This document shows positions 8,139 to 16,640 of a DNA stretch of 64,000 nucleotides, piece by piece. The stretch is from positions 433,360 through 497,359 of the forward strand of contig NZ_FWXV01000005.1 of assembly GCF_900176515.1 (NCBI RefSeq). Reading direction: 5' to 3'. This stretch comes from Kibdelosporangium aridum (GTDB lineage Bacteria; Actinomycetota; Actinomycetes; Mycobacteriales; Pseudonocardiaceae). The position numbers and the translations under genes are program-made. The first letter of the stretch is position 1, and each line of letters begins with the position of its first letter. A model generated the notes under the pieces. It saw only the letters and a list, made by a program, of their open reading frames with translations. It searched no databases and was not told the origin of the DNA.

Positions 8139-9253
8139 CCGAGTCGCACCGGCAAGGACACCAGGGCGCGGAGCATCGGGTTGACCTCCCAACGCAGGTC
8201 CGTCACTGCGAGCCTGATATTGGGGAACCGGGAGACCAGGCTGCCGATCGCCACCTGTGCCTCCATCCGTGCCAGCGCCGCGCCGACACAGAAGTGCACA
8301 CCGTGGCCGAAACCCAAGTGCTGGTTGTCGGCCCGCGTGATGTCCAGACGGTCGGGATCGTCGAACCGTGACGCGTCCCGGTTGGCCGCCGATACGACGA
8401 CGCTCACCATGCTGCCCGCGGGAATCGTGACGCCGCTGATTTCCACGTCCTCAAGGGTGTGGCGCGGTAAGGAGACCTGAAGCGGCCCGTCGTGCCGGAC
8501 GAGTTCCTCGACCGCCTGCGGCAGCAAGTCCGGGCGCTCGCGCAGCAACGCGAACTGCGCCGGGTTGGTCATCAGCGCCAGCATTCCGTTGCTGATCAGG
8601 TTGACCGTTGTCGAGTGCCCGGCCAGCAGCAGCAACATCAGCATGCTGACCAGCTCGTCGTGGCTCATCCGGCCCGCCCTGATCAACGCGCGGGTCAGGT
8701 CCGGCTGTTCGTCGGAAGGACGGTCGTCCACGTCGATGTGCGCGACCAGGTTCTCGAAGTACGCCCGCAGCGCCTTGCCGCCGTGTTCCACAGTGGCCCG
8801 ATCCGCGGTCGGATCCATGCCCATCGCCAGCTCCGCGCCCCAGATCCGGAAGTCGGCGCGGTCCGCCTCGGGCAGCCCGAGCAACTCGCACATGATCGTC
8901 ATCGGGAGCGGGAACGCCAGTGCGTCAATCAGATCCACCTCGCCGGACAGGCCGTCCAGCAACGCGTCGGTGATCTCTTGCGCGCGTGGCCGGAGGTTCT
9001 CCACACGCCGTGGTGTGAAGGCCTTCTTGATCAGACCGCGCAGCCGGGTGTGGTCGGGCGGGTCTTCGTCCAGCAGATGCCGTCCCATCGACATGTCGGC
9101 GCGGTGGTTATGTGCGAAGGCACGCAACGCGTCCGGTGCCTTGCGTTCGTCACGAGACAGCCGCGGATCTGCCAGCACCGCTCGGCCTTCCTCAAGGCCG
9201 GTGACCAGCCACGTGGTGCCGAGTCCTGGTACTTCGAGTTCGTTAATGGACAT
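8135..9253 (-). CDS. Cytochrome P450 with unusual I-helix
   Basis: 372 residues, about 25-35 shorter at the N terminus than typical actinobacterial P450s (it starts near the PGLGTTWLVTG strand). The haem motif FGHGVHFCVGAALAR is intact near residue 325 and the K-helix ExxR is EELVR. The I-helix oxygen-activation motif reads LLLAGHSTTV, where most bacterial P450s have AGHETT or AGxDT, so the acidic residue is replaced by Ser. Such substitutions occur in P450s using altered proton delivery or peroxide, which is an inference here. It is divergent from a TetR gene across a 104-bp region with a palindrome at 9255-9271. No ferredoxin gene is adjacent. Confidence 0.92.
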   Translation of the reverse strand: MSINELEVPGLGTTWLVTGLEEGRAVLADPRLSRDERKAPDALRAFAHNHRADMSMGRHLLDEDPPDHTRLRGLIKKAFTPRRVENLRPRAQEITDALLDGLSGEVDLIDALAFPLPMTIMCELLGLPEADRADFRIWGAELAMGMDPTADRATVEHGGKALRAYFENLVAHIDVDDRPSDEQPDLTRALIRAGRMSHDELVSMLMLLLLAGHSTTVNLISNGMLALMTNPAQFALLRERPDLLPQAVEELVRHDGPLQVSLPRHTLEDVEISGVTIPAGSMVSVVVSAANRDASRFDDPDRLDITRADNQHLGFGHGVHFCVGAALARMEAQVAIGSLVSRFPNIRLAVTDLRWEVNPMLRALVSLPVRLG

Positions 9254-9254
9254 G

Positions 9255-9271
9255 TGTCCGATACTTGGACA
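9255..9271. promoter_or_regulatory. Candidate TetR operator between P450 and TetR genes
   Basis: TGTCC (9255-9259) and GGACA (9267-9271) flank a 7-base spacer directly upstream of the P450 start codon (9253). The location fits repression of the P450 by the divergently encoded TetR protein. Confidence 0.45.
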
Positions 9272-9357
9272 GGCAGGTAGCTCCAGGCCAGAGACAATTT
9301 TACGGCGCCGTCCGGTACCGCACGGATCGCGGCGGATTGTTCGGAAACGAGGAGTGG

Positions 9358-9888
9358 ATGACTGATCGGCGGGTGCACAAGACCCGTGACGCGCTGCGCC
9401 GCGCCTTGGTCGAGTTGATCGTCGAGCGGGGATACGACCGGGTCACCGTGCAGGACATCCTCGATCGCGCCGACGTCGGCAGGTCGACGTTCTACACCCA
9501 CTTCCACGGCAAGGACGACCTGCTGCTGACCGGCTTCGAGAACGTCAAAGCCGAGATGGCCGGGACACAGCAACCGGGCGACGTGCTCAGCCCGCTGCGT
9601 GCGGTGTTCCGGCACGCGGGCGACAACCGGGAGCTGTTCACCGCCACGGTCATGCGGCATGAACCGGCGATGCTGGTGGTCCGCCGCGAGATGACCAAGC
9701 TGCTGACCGAGTACCTGCGGCCGCACCTGCCCGAGGACGAGCTCGATCTGGTCGTCACGTTCGTCATCCGCGGCATGACCGGGGTCATCGGCTGGTGGCT
9801 CGGCACGAAGGCGCCGCTCACCGCCGACGAGGCGTACGAGCGTTTTCGCCGTTTGGCCATGGGAGGCATCGGACCACTGCTACCGTGA
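9358..9888 (+). CDS. TetR-family regulator next to P450
   Basis: 176 residues from ATG at 9358, with GAGGAG just upstream. HTH near residues 25-50 (VTVQDILDRADVGRSTFYTHF), then a helical C-terminal domain with LLTGFENVKAEM and a Trp-rich region GVIGWWLGTKAPLT. The GRSTFYTHF recognition helix is typical of TetR/AcrR proteins. It is divergent from the P450 gene and is its likely regulator. The open frame extends upstream to 9265, but the internal ATG gives the normal N terminus. Confidence 0.9.
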   Translation: MTDRRVHKTRDALRRALVELIVERGYDRVTVQDILDRADVGRSTFYTHFHGKDDLLLTGFENVKAEMAGTQQPGDVLSPLRAVFRHAGDNRELFTATVMRHEPAMLVVRREMTKLLTEYLRPHLPEDELDLVVTFVIRGMTGVIGWWLGTKAPLTADEAYERFRRLAMGGIGPLLP

Positions 9889-9968
9889 CATCGAGTTGCG
9901 GACTGGGGAGCCGGGCTTCACGATTGGGCACCGGCAGGCCCAGAGTCCGATGTGGAGGGGACGAGACA

Positions 9969-11564
9969 GTGTCCAGCGGGGGACGACTCACGGTTCTGCT
10001 ATGCGCTGGGATCTTGCTGCTCACCGCGTGCGGCGGGGACGGCACCAAGTTCGCGTACCTGTTCGGCGATCCCTCGGCTCCTGGCGCGCCGCCCGCGGCA
10101 GGAGCCGATGCTCCGTACACACCTGACTACCCGGTGGCGGAGTACGAAAAAGAGGCCATCCCGATCTTCGCGAACCTGCGGCAGATCGACCCGTGCGCGA
10201 TGTTCGACCTCGAGGCGGTCAAGAAGATCGACCCGCAGCTCGACTCGATCGCGCCGGGCGACTCGCTCGGCGAGTGCACGGTGAACGCGGGCAAGAGCGA
10301 GCTGGCCCAGACCTGGTCGTTCAAGATCACCCTCGGCGACGCGGCCGGCACCGAACAGCCCGAGACCATCGGCGACATGCAGTTCCAGAAGTACGCGCCG
10401 CGCGGTGGTTCGTGCCAGTACACCAACCCGATCAACAAGTCGCACGGTGTGTCGTTGCGGGTCCAGTGGAACGGCTCGAACCGCGATCAACCGCCGACGC
10501 CCGCGTGCGACGTGGCCAAGCAGTACCTGACCGACACGATCGCCAAGTGGAAGACGCCGCCGAAGCGTTCGGAGCACAAGAGCACACCCGCGTTGCCGTT
10601 GGGCACGATCGACCCGTGCATCGCGGCGAAGACCCTGCTGAACGGCACCGAAGGCCGCGCGAAGCTCGGCGCGCCGCACCGCTGCACGGTGGCTCCCAAA
10701 GCGGCCCCGACCAAGGACAAGACAGCGCCGACGCCGGAGATCGACATCTCGCTGGAGTTCGCCGCTGACCCGGTCCAGCAGATCCCGAACAACCCGACGA
10801 GCTTCAAACCGGCGCAGGTCAAAGGAAAACCGGCGTCGGTGTTCCAGAGCGGCTCGCGGTGTGTGATCAGCGTCCAGTACAGCCCGGACACCCTGGTGAA
10901 GGTCGACGAGGCCAAGGGCTCGGACATGGAGCGCACGCAGGTGATCGAGGTGACCGCGAGTTCCTGCGAGGCGGCGAACAAAGCGGCGGAGACGGTCGTC
11001 GGCCGGATCCTCGAAGTGAAGGTCCCGCCCGCGGGCCAGCCCGCGCAGGGCGCGGTCAAACTCGGCGACCTCAACCCGCCGCCGTCGTGGCAGGAAGTCG
11101 GCGCGCCCGCGGACCCGTGCACGGTGATCGGATGGGACGCGTTCCCGCCGGAAGCCCGTAACCCCAAGAACACCAAGCCAACCCGGCGCCCACCGGAGAA
11201 GGACAGCGTGTTCAAGGCCGCGTGCCGCTTCGAGGCAGGCGGTGCGGACGTGACTGTCGAGAAGGACAAACCCGCCACCCAGACGACGAAGGTCATGCTC
11301 GCATTGGTTGTGTGGGGCGATGACGCGTCCGGGATGAGCGCGGATCCAGCCAAGCGCCAGGGATCCGTGGCCAAGGACTACGGCGGTAAGCCGGGCTTGG
11401 AGCTGTCGGGCACCGATTCCCTTGGCAACCCGGAATGTCTGGGCGTGGTGAAGACCGCCAAAGGCTACTGGGGCGTCTCGGTCACCAATGGTGCCTTCCC
11501 GAACACGCAAGCGTGTGCGATCAGTAGCGCTGTGCTGACTGCGATCGCCGCCAAGATGCAGTAG
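9969..11564 (+). CDS. Large lipoprotein with three DUF3558-like modules
   Basis: 531 residues from GTG at 9969, preceded by GGAGGGG. Signal peptide with lipobox LLTAC (Cys at about 20). The mature protein shows three repeats, each opening with (I/A)DPC: IDPCAMFDLEAVK near 62, IDPCIAAKTLLNG near 215, and ADPCTVIGWDAFP near 380. Each is followed by a second Cys 25-50 residues on, as in actinobacterial DUF3558 lipoproteins, where the two Cys form a disulfide. Usual DUF3558 proteins have one such module of about 150-180 residues. The function is unknown, but an envelope-anchored binding role is plausible. A hairpin terminator follows. Confidence 0.8.
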   Translation: MSSGGRLTVLLCAGILLLTACGGDGTKFAYLFGDPSAPGAPPAAGADAPYTPDYPVAEYEKEAIPIFANLRQIDPCAMFDLEAVKKIDPQLDSIAPGDSLGECTVNAGKSELAQTWSFKITLGDAAGTEQPETIGDMQFQKYAPRGGSCQYTNPINKSHGVSLRVQWNGSNRDQPPTPACDVAKQYLTDTIAKWKTPPKRSEHKSTPALPLGTIDPCIAAKTLLNGTEGRAKLGAPHRCTVAPKAAPTKDKTAPTPEIDISLEFAADPVQQIPNNPTSFKPAQVKGKPASVFQSGSRCVISVQYSPDTLVKVDEAKGSDMERTQVIEVTASSCEAANKAAETVVGRILEVKVPPAGQPAQGAVKLGDLNPPPSWQEVGAPADPCTVIGWDAFPPEARNPKNTKPTRRPPEKDSVFKAACRFEAGGADVTVEKDKPATQTTKVMLALVVWGDDASGMSADPAKRQGSVAKDYGGKPGLELSGTDSLGNPECLGVVKTAKGYWGVSVTNGAFPNTQACAISSAVLTAIAAKMQ

Positions 11565-11567
11565 GCA

Positions 11568-11594
11568 GTCGCCCGGGGAGACCTCCCCGGCGAC
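11568..11594. terminator. Hairpin terminator after the lipoprotein gene
   Basis: GTCGCCCGGGGA (11568-11579) pairs with TCCCCGGCGAC (11584-11594) with one bulged base and a short loop, starting 3 bp after the stop codon. Confidence 0.7.
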
Positions 11595-11831
11595 CTACTT
11601 AGATTGTGGTGGGTGTTGTCCTACCCGAATGCTCGCAAGGACTGCGTCGCGTGCCATGAACGCGACGCCGCAGTGGTGTTCTCAGAAGTGACAACGCCAC
11701 CCAGCGGTGCGGTGCCGTCGGAGACATTGCGAAATCCGCCACTGGCACCGGGAACGCGCCGATTACGAAGGCCGGTGCCGCGCGAAAAGCTGTTATGCGT
11801 GCCGTGTTTCAGCGTTCAGCTGCTGTACTGG

Positions 11832-12131
11832 ATGCGGTTCATCTTCGACTTGGGGCGGCTGACCACCAGGGTCGTGCTCACCCGGCCGGTGCCGGCGGTT
11901 GACGTGTCCAGCGCCAAGCCACCGTATGGTGACTGCCCCAAGACTTCCGGTGATTGTCCACTATGCGGCCAGGACACCGACGGATTTCTTGTCGGTGTCG
12001 ACTCGGACGATTTCGGTGATCGGCCAGCTGTATGCAAGGAGTGTCTGGCGTGGATCATGTCGTGTCACTTGTGGTCGCACCCGCAACCAGGCGTCCGGAT
12101 GACGTTCAGGGTCCGCCTGAAACCATCGTGA
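11832..12131 (+). CDS. Small Cys-rich hypothetical protein
   Basis: 99 residues from ATG at 11832. The same frame is open back to a TTG at 11604, where codon bias is weaker. Two CxxC pairs (CPLCG and CKEC), about 28 residues apart, suggest a small zinc ribbon (CPLCGQDTDGF, AVCKECLAW). Support for a real gene comes from the strong hairpin whose 5' arm overlaps the stop codon (12127-12167). No family is recognised and there is no operon partner. The segment 11595-11831 upstream would be its promoter region. Confidence 0.45.
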   Translation: MRFIFDLGRLTTRVVLTRPVPAVDVSSAKPPYGDCPKTSGDCPLCGQDTDGFLVGVDSDDFGDRPAVCKECLAWIMSCHLWSHPQPGVRMTFRVRLKPS

Positions 12132-12167
12132 GTGTTTGCGGGGCCGGCACCCACGCAAACACTCACG
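12127..12167. terminator. Bidirectional terminator hairpin
   Basis: Perfect 14-bp inverted repeat (12127-12140 CGTGAGTGTTTGCG, 12154-12167) with a 13-base loop, between two convergent genes. It overlaps the stop codon of the plus-strand ORF and lies just after the stop of the minus-strand gene at 12173. Confidence 0.85.
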
Positions 12168-12172
12168 AACTC

Positions 12173-13321
12173 TCAGCAGGATGTGGACAGCACATCCCGC
12201 AACGTGAAGTCGACCCAGGCGAACCCATGGGCCTGACGCGTCACGCCGCTGAGCTTGCGGCTCAGCGTCTGCGGGATCGGCTTGGCTTCCTTGCTCCACC
12301 AACCCCTATCTGAGGCGTATCCGATCTGGTAGAGCACAGGGTTCGGGTAGTACAGATCCGCCCAGCCCTTCATCTCGGCCACGTAGTCGGTGACGTTGGT
12401 GAAGTACTGCGTGTCGTCGACGAACACGATCTGGCCGCGGTAGGTCTTCGGCAGCGACGCCGGGCTGAAGTGCTTGAGGAACAGCGTGTACGACGACTTG
12501 TGGCTCTTCACCCGTGATTCCCACTGCTGCGCGAGCGAATCAGTCACCGGGTCGTTCAGGTCCGCCCCACGTGGGTTGAACCACTCGACGTCCACGCCGA
12601 ACCCGAGGACGCTCGGGTGGTGCTTGTAACGCTTGAGCACCAGGTCGATCAGCGTTGGCATGTCGGCGAACCCGGACTCGACCTGCAGCCACACCTTGAT
12701 GCCGTGGGTGTCGAAGTAGTCGAGGAACGGCTCGTGTTTGTCACTGCTCGCGAACTTGATCCGGGAGCCGTAGTTACGGCCGTCGCCCGGGTGCGGGAAC
12801 TGCAGCGCGACACCGTTGTTGGAGATGTTGCCGACGATCCAGACGTTCGCGGGCGTCGATCCGGGGAAGTAGCCGCTCATCTGCTTTGTGGCCTTCTCCC
12901 AGCCGCAGGCGCTGGGGAAGGGGCTGATGCCGTAGCTGGACGAGCGTGCGCCGCCCCAGTGGACCGGGCCGTTGCCGCCGCCCGGGTCGCTCTTGGTGGT
13001 CAGGGTGAACGGCGCCGAGTCGGGCGAGGTTCCGCTGGAGCCCTTGGCGCGTACGCGGAACGTGTACGAGGTCGACGGGCTCAGGCCCGAGATCACCGCG
13101 TTCGGGATGGTCGCGCCGACGACCTTCGACGAGCCGGTCCATCTGACTTCGTATTCGGACGCGCCGGATGAGGTGTTCCATTCCAGCGTTGCCGAGGTGC
13201 CGGTGATGCTGAAGGCTCGGACGTTGGTCGGGGCGGGCGGTGCGGCGGCGGCGGTTGCAGGGAAGGCGGTCGCGACGGTCGCCGTGATCGCCATGAGGAC
13301 CAGGGACTTCCGGAATCCCAT
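12173..13321 (-). CDS. Secreted FN3-domain protein with glycoside-hydrolase-like barrel
   Basis: 382 residues. Signal peptide 1-27 (AxA-type end ATAAAA). A fibronectin type III domain spans about 29-110 (PPAPTNVRAFSITGTSATLEW). A Gly-rich linker (DPGGGNGP) precedes a C-terminal domain of about 260 residues whose alternating strands and helices look like a TIM barrel. Segments IKVWLQVESGF, VLGFGVDVEWFNPRG and GQIVFVDDTQYF carry acidic residues at strand ends, as in glycosidases acting from the C-terminal face. I cannot place it in a named GH family. It is probably an extracellular polysaccharide-active enzyme. Transcription ends at the 12127-12167 hairpin. Confidence 0.8.
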   Translation of the reverse strand: MGFRKSLVLMAITATVATAFPATAAAAPPAPTNVRAFSITGTSATLEWNTSSGASEYEVRWTGSSKVVGATIPNAVISGLSPSTSYTFRVRAKGSSGTSPDSAPFTLTTKSDPGGGNGPVHWGGARSSSYGISPFPSACGWEKATKQMSGYFPGSTPANVWIVGNISNNGVALQFPHPGDGRNYGSRIKFASSDKHEPFLDYFDTHGIKVWLQVESGFADMPTLIDLVLKRYKHHPSVLGFGVDVEWFNPRGADLNDPVTDSLAQQWESRVKSHKSSYTLFLKHFSPASLPKTYRGQIVFVDDTQYFTNVTDYVAEMKGWADLYYPNPVLYQIGYASDRGWWSKEAKPIPQTLSRKLSGVTRQAHGFAWVDFTLRDVLSTSC

Positions 13322-13641
13322 GGAATGTCGCCTTTCGCTGACGCGGCGATGCCCGGCGCGCGGGCATTGGCGGCGACCGCGATAGTTAACAAACTTTCCT
13401 AATGAATGATGCCAGTCCTGTCAACCATGCGGTTCTGTCCCTGGATGCGTGATCAACTTGCGGGGTGCGGGGTGCGGGGCGTCTGGCGGAGGGCTTTGCG
13501 ATCATGATCGGCGTGTGTGGCTGGGCAGCCTGTGGCGCTGCGATTACGGGTCCGCCGGTTCTTCTGCGACGCACACGACTTGCTACGCAAGCGAATACTG
13601 GAGTAATTGTCAAGACCTGTTGATTGTGTTCGCTGCGCGGT
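13322..13641. other. Gene-poor interval between secreted protein and phosphatase genes
   Basis: 320 bp with no supported gene. It should contain the promoter of the minus-strand secreted FN3 protein near 13322-13400 and the 3' flank of the phosphatase gene. It has a short GC-rich run of GCGGGGT-type direct repeats around 13458-13480. I see no RNA gene or IS end in it. Confidence 0.5.
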
Positions 13642-14526
13642 TCAGGTTGTGCGTGCGGTGATGTCCAGGATTTGGTGGTGGAGGGCGGGGGTTGAGAACA
13701 GGGCGGTTCTGGTGTCGCCGTGTCGGTCGTCGGACAGGTCGCTGTAGATGCCGCCGGCTTCCTCCACGATCGGGACGAGTGCGGCGATGTCCCAGAGTCC
13801 TGCTCCTTGTAGCAGGAAGGCATCGAGTTTGCCGGTGGCCACGAGTAGGGCGCCGTGGCATGTTCCGGATCCGGTTGATGGTTTGCGGATTGTGGTTGTT
13901 GGTGGGGGTGTGCTGTGCCAGTCCAGCGCCGGGAGCGTGGTTCGGGCTTGCTTTGCCAGGTTCGCGGCGCGTTGTCGGTCGCGTGTGTTGAGTCGGGCAG
14001 GCGGCGGCCAGATGCCGATTGCGGCGTCGTGGAGGTCGGTGGCCGTGGTAACGGCGAGCCGGGTTGGCGCCGCGGTGTGGTCCATCGGCAGGCTGGTGCT
14101 CCAGGCTCCCGAGCCGCGTGTGGCCCACCATCGGGTCTGGCAGGCCGGAGCGGTGACCACGCCGAGCGAGACGGCATCGCCCTCCGCCAGGGCGATCAAG
14201 GTGCCCCACTCTGGTTCGCCGGCGAGGAAGCTGGTGGTGCCGTCGATGGCATCGACTATCCATCGGCGGTGGCCGTGGCCCTGGGCGCCGAATTCCTCGC
14301 CGAGGAAGGTGTCATTGGCGTGTGTCTGGTTGATCAGGGCGCGAACGGCGTGTTCGATCTCGCGGTCGACGGCGGTGACCGGGCTGCCGTCGCTTTTGGT
14401 CTGCCAGGCGATGCCGCCGGTCGCGAAATGGCGTGAGGCGATGGCGTCAGCGTGGTCTGCCAGCCTGTGCGCCAGTTCCAGATCGGCTGGGGCGCCGTGG
14501 GCTTGACGGGCTTCGGCGTTTGTCAT
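13642..14526 (-). CDS. Inositol monophosphatase-family phosphatase (HisN-like)
   Basis: 294 residues from ATG at 14526. Li-sensitive phosphatase signatures are intact: GEEFG near residue 68, WIVDAIDGTTSF near 85 (canonical DxIDGTxxF, metal ligands), and LWDIAALVPIVEEAGG near 245 (WDxAAxxxIxxEAGG). Enzymes of this type dephosphorylate myo-inositol phosphate, histidinol phosphate or related sugar phosphates. No histidine or inositol genes are adjacent. The ATG overlaps the TGA of the upstream IS256-type transposase remnant (ATGA), so IS transcription may now drive this gene. Confidence 0.88.
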   Translation of the reverse strand: MTNAEARQAHGAPADLELAHRLADHADAIASRHFATGGIAWQTKSDGSPVTAVDREIEHAVRALINQTHANDTFLGEEFGAQGHGHRRWIVDAIDGTTSFLAGEPEWGTLIALAEGDAVSLGVVTAPACQTRWWATRGSGAWSTSLPMDHTAAPTRLAVTTATDLHDAAIGIWPPPARLNTRDRQRAANLAKQARTTLPALDWHSTPPPTTTIRKPSTGSGTCHGALLVATGKLDAFLLQGAGLWDIAALVPIVEEAGGIYSDLSDDRHGDTRTALFSTPALHHQILDITARTT

Positions 14527-15682
14527 GCCGCACCTGCTGTCGGGCGTTCGACCAGGATGCCCCGATCGAAGTGGGCTCCGGCGCGGACCAAGGCGACCAG
14601 GTGGGGTGCGTTGACGGCGCGCCAGCGGGTTTGGGCGGACTCGATCAGTTTGAAGGCCATTGCGAGGCCAGCGGCGCGGGAGCCGGGGCCCTTGGTGAGC
14701 TTGCTGCGGTGTCGGACGGTGGCGAAGGTGGACTCGGTCGGGTTGGTCGTGCGCATGTGCTGCCAGTGCTCGGCGGGATAGTTGTAGAACGCCAGCAGTT
14801 CGGCAATATCGCCGGTGATCTTGGCGACCGCTTTGGGGAACTTCGCGCCGTAGGCCGCATCGAAGGCCTTCACCGCGTCCACGGCGTGGCGGCGGTCCTC
14901 GGCGTTCCAGATCTCGGCCAGGTGCTTCTTCGCGCCGGGGTGGGCGGACTTGGGCAGCGCGGCGAGCACGTTGCCGGTCTTGTGGAACCAGCACCGCTGT
15001 TCGCGCGTGTCGGGGAAGACCTTACGCAGCGCGCCCCAGAACCCGAGCGCGCCGTCACCGACGGCCAGGACCGGGGCGCGCATGCCGCGGCTCTTGCAGT
15101 CGCGTAGAAGATCAGCCCACGACTCGACCGATTCTCGGTAGCCGTCGGCCTGCGCGACGAGTTCCTTGCGGCCATCGGCGCGCACACCGATCATCACCAG
15201 CAGACACAGTTTGTGTTCCTCGAGACGGATGTTGACGTGAATGCCGTCCGCCCACAGATACACGAAGTCCACATCAGACAGATTGCGGGTAGCGAACGCG
15301 TGTTGCTCGGCCTGCCAGTGCTCGGTCAGCTTCGTCCCCCACCGAGCTTGACAAGCCCTTGGCTGAGCCGAGGAACTGACCCAGCGCCGGCACGAAATCG
15401 CCGGACGACAGGCCGTGCAGGTACAGCAGCGGCAGCACGTCGGTGATCTTCGGGGGCTTGCGCGCCCAGGGCGGCAGGATCGCCGAAGAGAACCGCTGCC
15501 GCTCGCCCGTCTCGGGGTTGACACGCTTGTCGTTGACTCGCGGCATCCGCACCTCCACCTGGCCGGGCTGTGGTTGTCACCTGCTGCGGCTGGTGATAGC
15601 CGTTGCGCACTACCAGTCGGTGGCCGTGCTCGTCGAGCTCGTCGCGGAACCGGGCTGCAGGGCCGGGCACTACGCTGAGCAT
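14523..15682 (-). pseudogene. Degenerate IS256-family (Mutator-type) transposase
   Basis: The C-terminal two thirds (about 14523-15340) is one long frame with VYLWADGIHVN, CLLVMIGVRADGRKELVA, AVGDGALGFWGAL, CWFHKTGNVLAALPKSAHPG and TTNPTESTFATVRHR, all typical IS256 DDE segments. The upstream part is in other frames: one slip in a C5 run on the plus strand (15336-15340) and another near 15564-15567. The preserved N terminus (MLSVV, then DELDEHGHRLVVRNGYHQPQ) appears to lack about 45 residues between those two pieces. At least three lesions make it inactive, barring sequencing error. The left end probably reaches about 15770. No right inverted repeat is seen, because the phosphatase gene begins within the stop codon. 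Confidence 0.85.
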
Positions 15683-15785
15683 GGGTCGTTTCAAGCATTG
15701 CTCCCGAATACTGCTCGACCAGTGACCAAGACGCCAGAACGGCAAAGTTGACCATGCACTAGGGGCAGAACCGAACGCTGCCGGG

Positions 15786-16586
15786 TCAGCTCTGTTGAGC
15801 GGCGTTCCACAGGTCCTGCATGGCCTCCAGGTAGACCTCGGCCTCCACGGCACGCAGCCGGGCGGCCGGGATGATGTCGTCGGGGTGGGTCTGGATCAGG
15901 AACCGCTCCTCGATCAGCCCACGCACCGCGACGTCGGCGACGTCCACAGGTGCCATCGCGTGGTTGTCCAGACCCATCCGGACCGCACGCCCGACGGGGT
16001 CGTCGTCCACAGCGAGCATCAGCGGCGTCTCGACCAGGCCAGGGCACAGGCATGAGAAGCGAACCCCGGTGTGGCTGTACATCACGGCGTACGACTCCGC
16101 GAGCGCCAGCGCGGCGTGTTTGGTCACCGTGTACGGCGCGGCGCCGGGCGTCATGATCAGACCGGCACCGGACGCCGTGTTGACCAGGTAGCCCTCACCG
16201 CGCTTGATCATCGCGGGCAGCAGGGCGCGCATCGCCCAGATGTGCGACATGACGTGCACGTTCCACTGCTGCTGCCAGCCTTCGTCGGTGACTTCCAGGC
16301 CGCCGATCGGCCGCGGGATGCCCGCGTTGGAGAAGTACACGTCGATCTCGCCGAACCGCTGTTCCGCCTCGGCGATCAGCCGGAGGATCTCCGACTCCCT
16401 GCTGACGTCGGCCTCGATCGCCAGGCCGTCCACTCGGAACGCGGTCTCCTGCGCACTTGCGAAATCGATGTCCACGACGGTGATCCCGCGTGGGCATTCT
16501 TTGGCGAACCGTTCGGCCAGCGCGGCTCCGATACCGCTACCGCCGCCGGTGATCAGGACGTGCCTGCCGCCGAACTCCATACCCAC
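15786..16586 (-). CDS. Classical SDR oxidoreductase
   Basis: 266 residues from GTG at 16586 (an in-frame ATG at 16580 is also possible). Motifs: TGGGSGIGAA at 13-22, FSNAGI (the NNAG equivalent, with Ser for Asn) near 90, NTASGAG (catalytic Ser) near 140, and APYTVTKHA with YxxxK near 155. PGLVETP follows. It is an NAD(P)-dependent dehydrogenase/reductase. It is the last gene of the minus-strand arm of the PaaX-linked locus, 54 bp after the TPP-enzyme gene. A TTGACA (16623-16618) in that gap suggests it may also have its own promoter. Confidence 0.88.
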   Translation of the reverse strand: MGMEFGGRHVLITGGGSGIGAALAERFAKECPRGITVVDIDFASAQETAFRVDGLAIEADVSRESEILRLIAEAEQRFGEIDVYFSNAGIPRPIGGLEVTDEGWQQQWNVHVMSHIWAMRALLPAMIKRGEGYLVNTASGAGLIMTPGAAPYTVTKHAALALAESYAVMYSHTGVRFSCLCPGLVETPLMLAVDDDPVGRAVRMGLDNHAMAPVDVADVAVRGLIEERFLIQTHPDDIIPAARLRAVEAEVYLEAMQDLWNAAQQS

Positions 16587-16640
16587 AATTTTAGTAGTGC
16601 CAACTTGCCGTCAGCTGTCAACTTCTTGCCACTAGGCAGC

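Noticed and set aside
9999-11510. A 503-codon minus-strand open frame
   Set aside because: Antisense to the lipoprotein gene, low-complexity Arg/Leu/Asp composition, no ribosome-binding site or motif.
11604-11831. CVACH in the upstream extension of the Cys-rich ORF, looking like a haem-c motif
   Set aside because: The segment has weak codon bias, no signal peptide and no ribosome site. A single CxxCH by chance is more likely.
13386-14263. Alternative minus-strand frames across the phosphatase gene
   Set aside because: They lack motifs, whereas the 13642-14526 frame contains all inositol-monophosphatase signatures.
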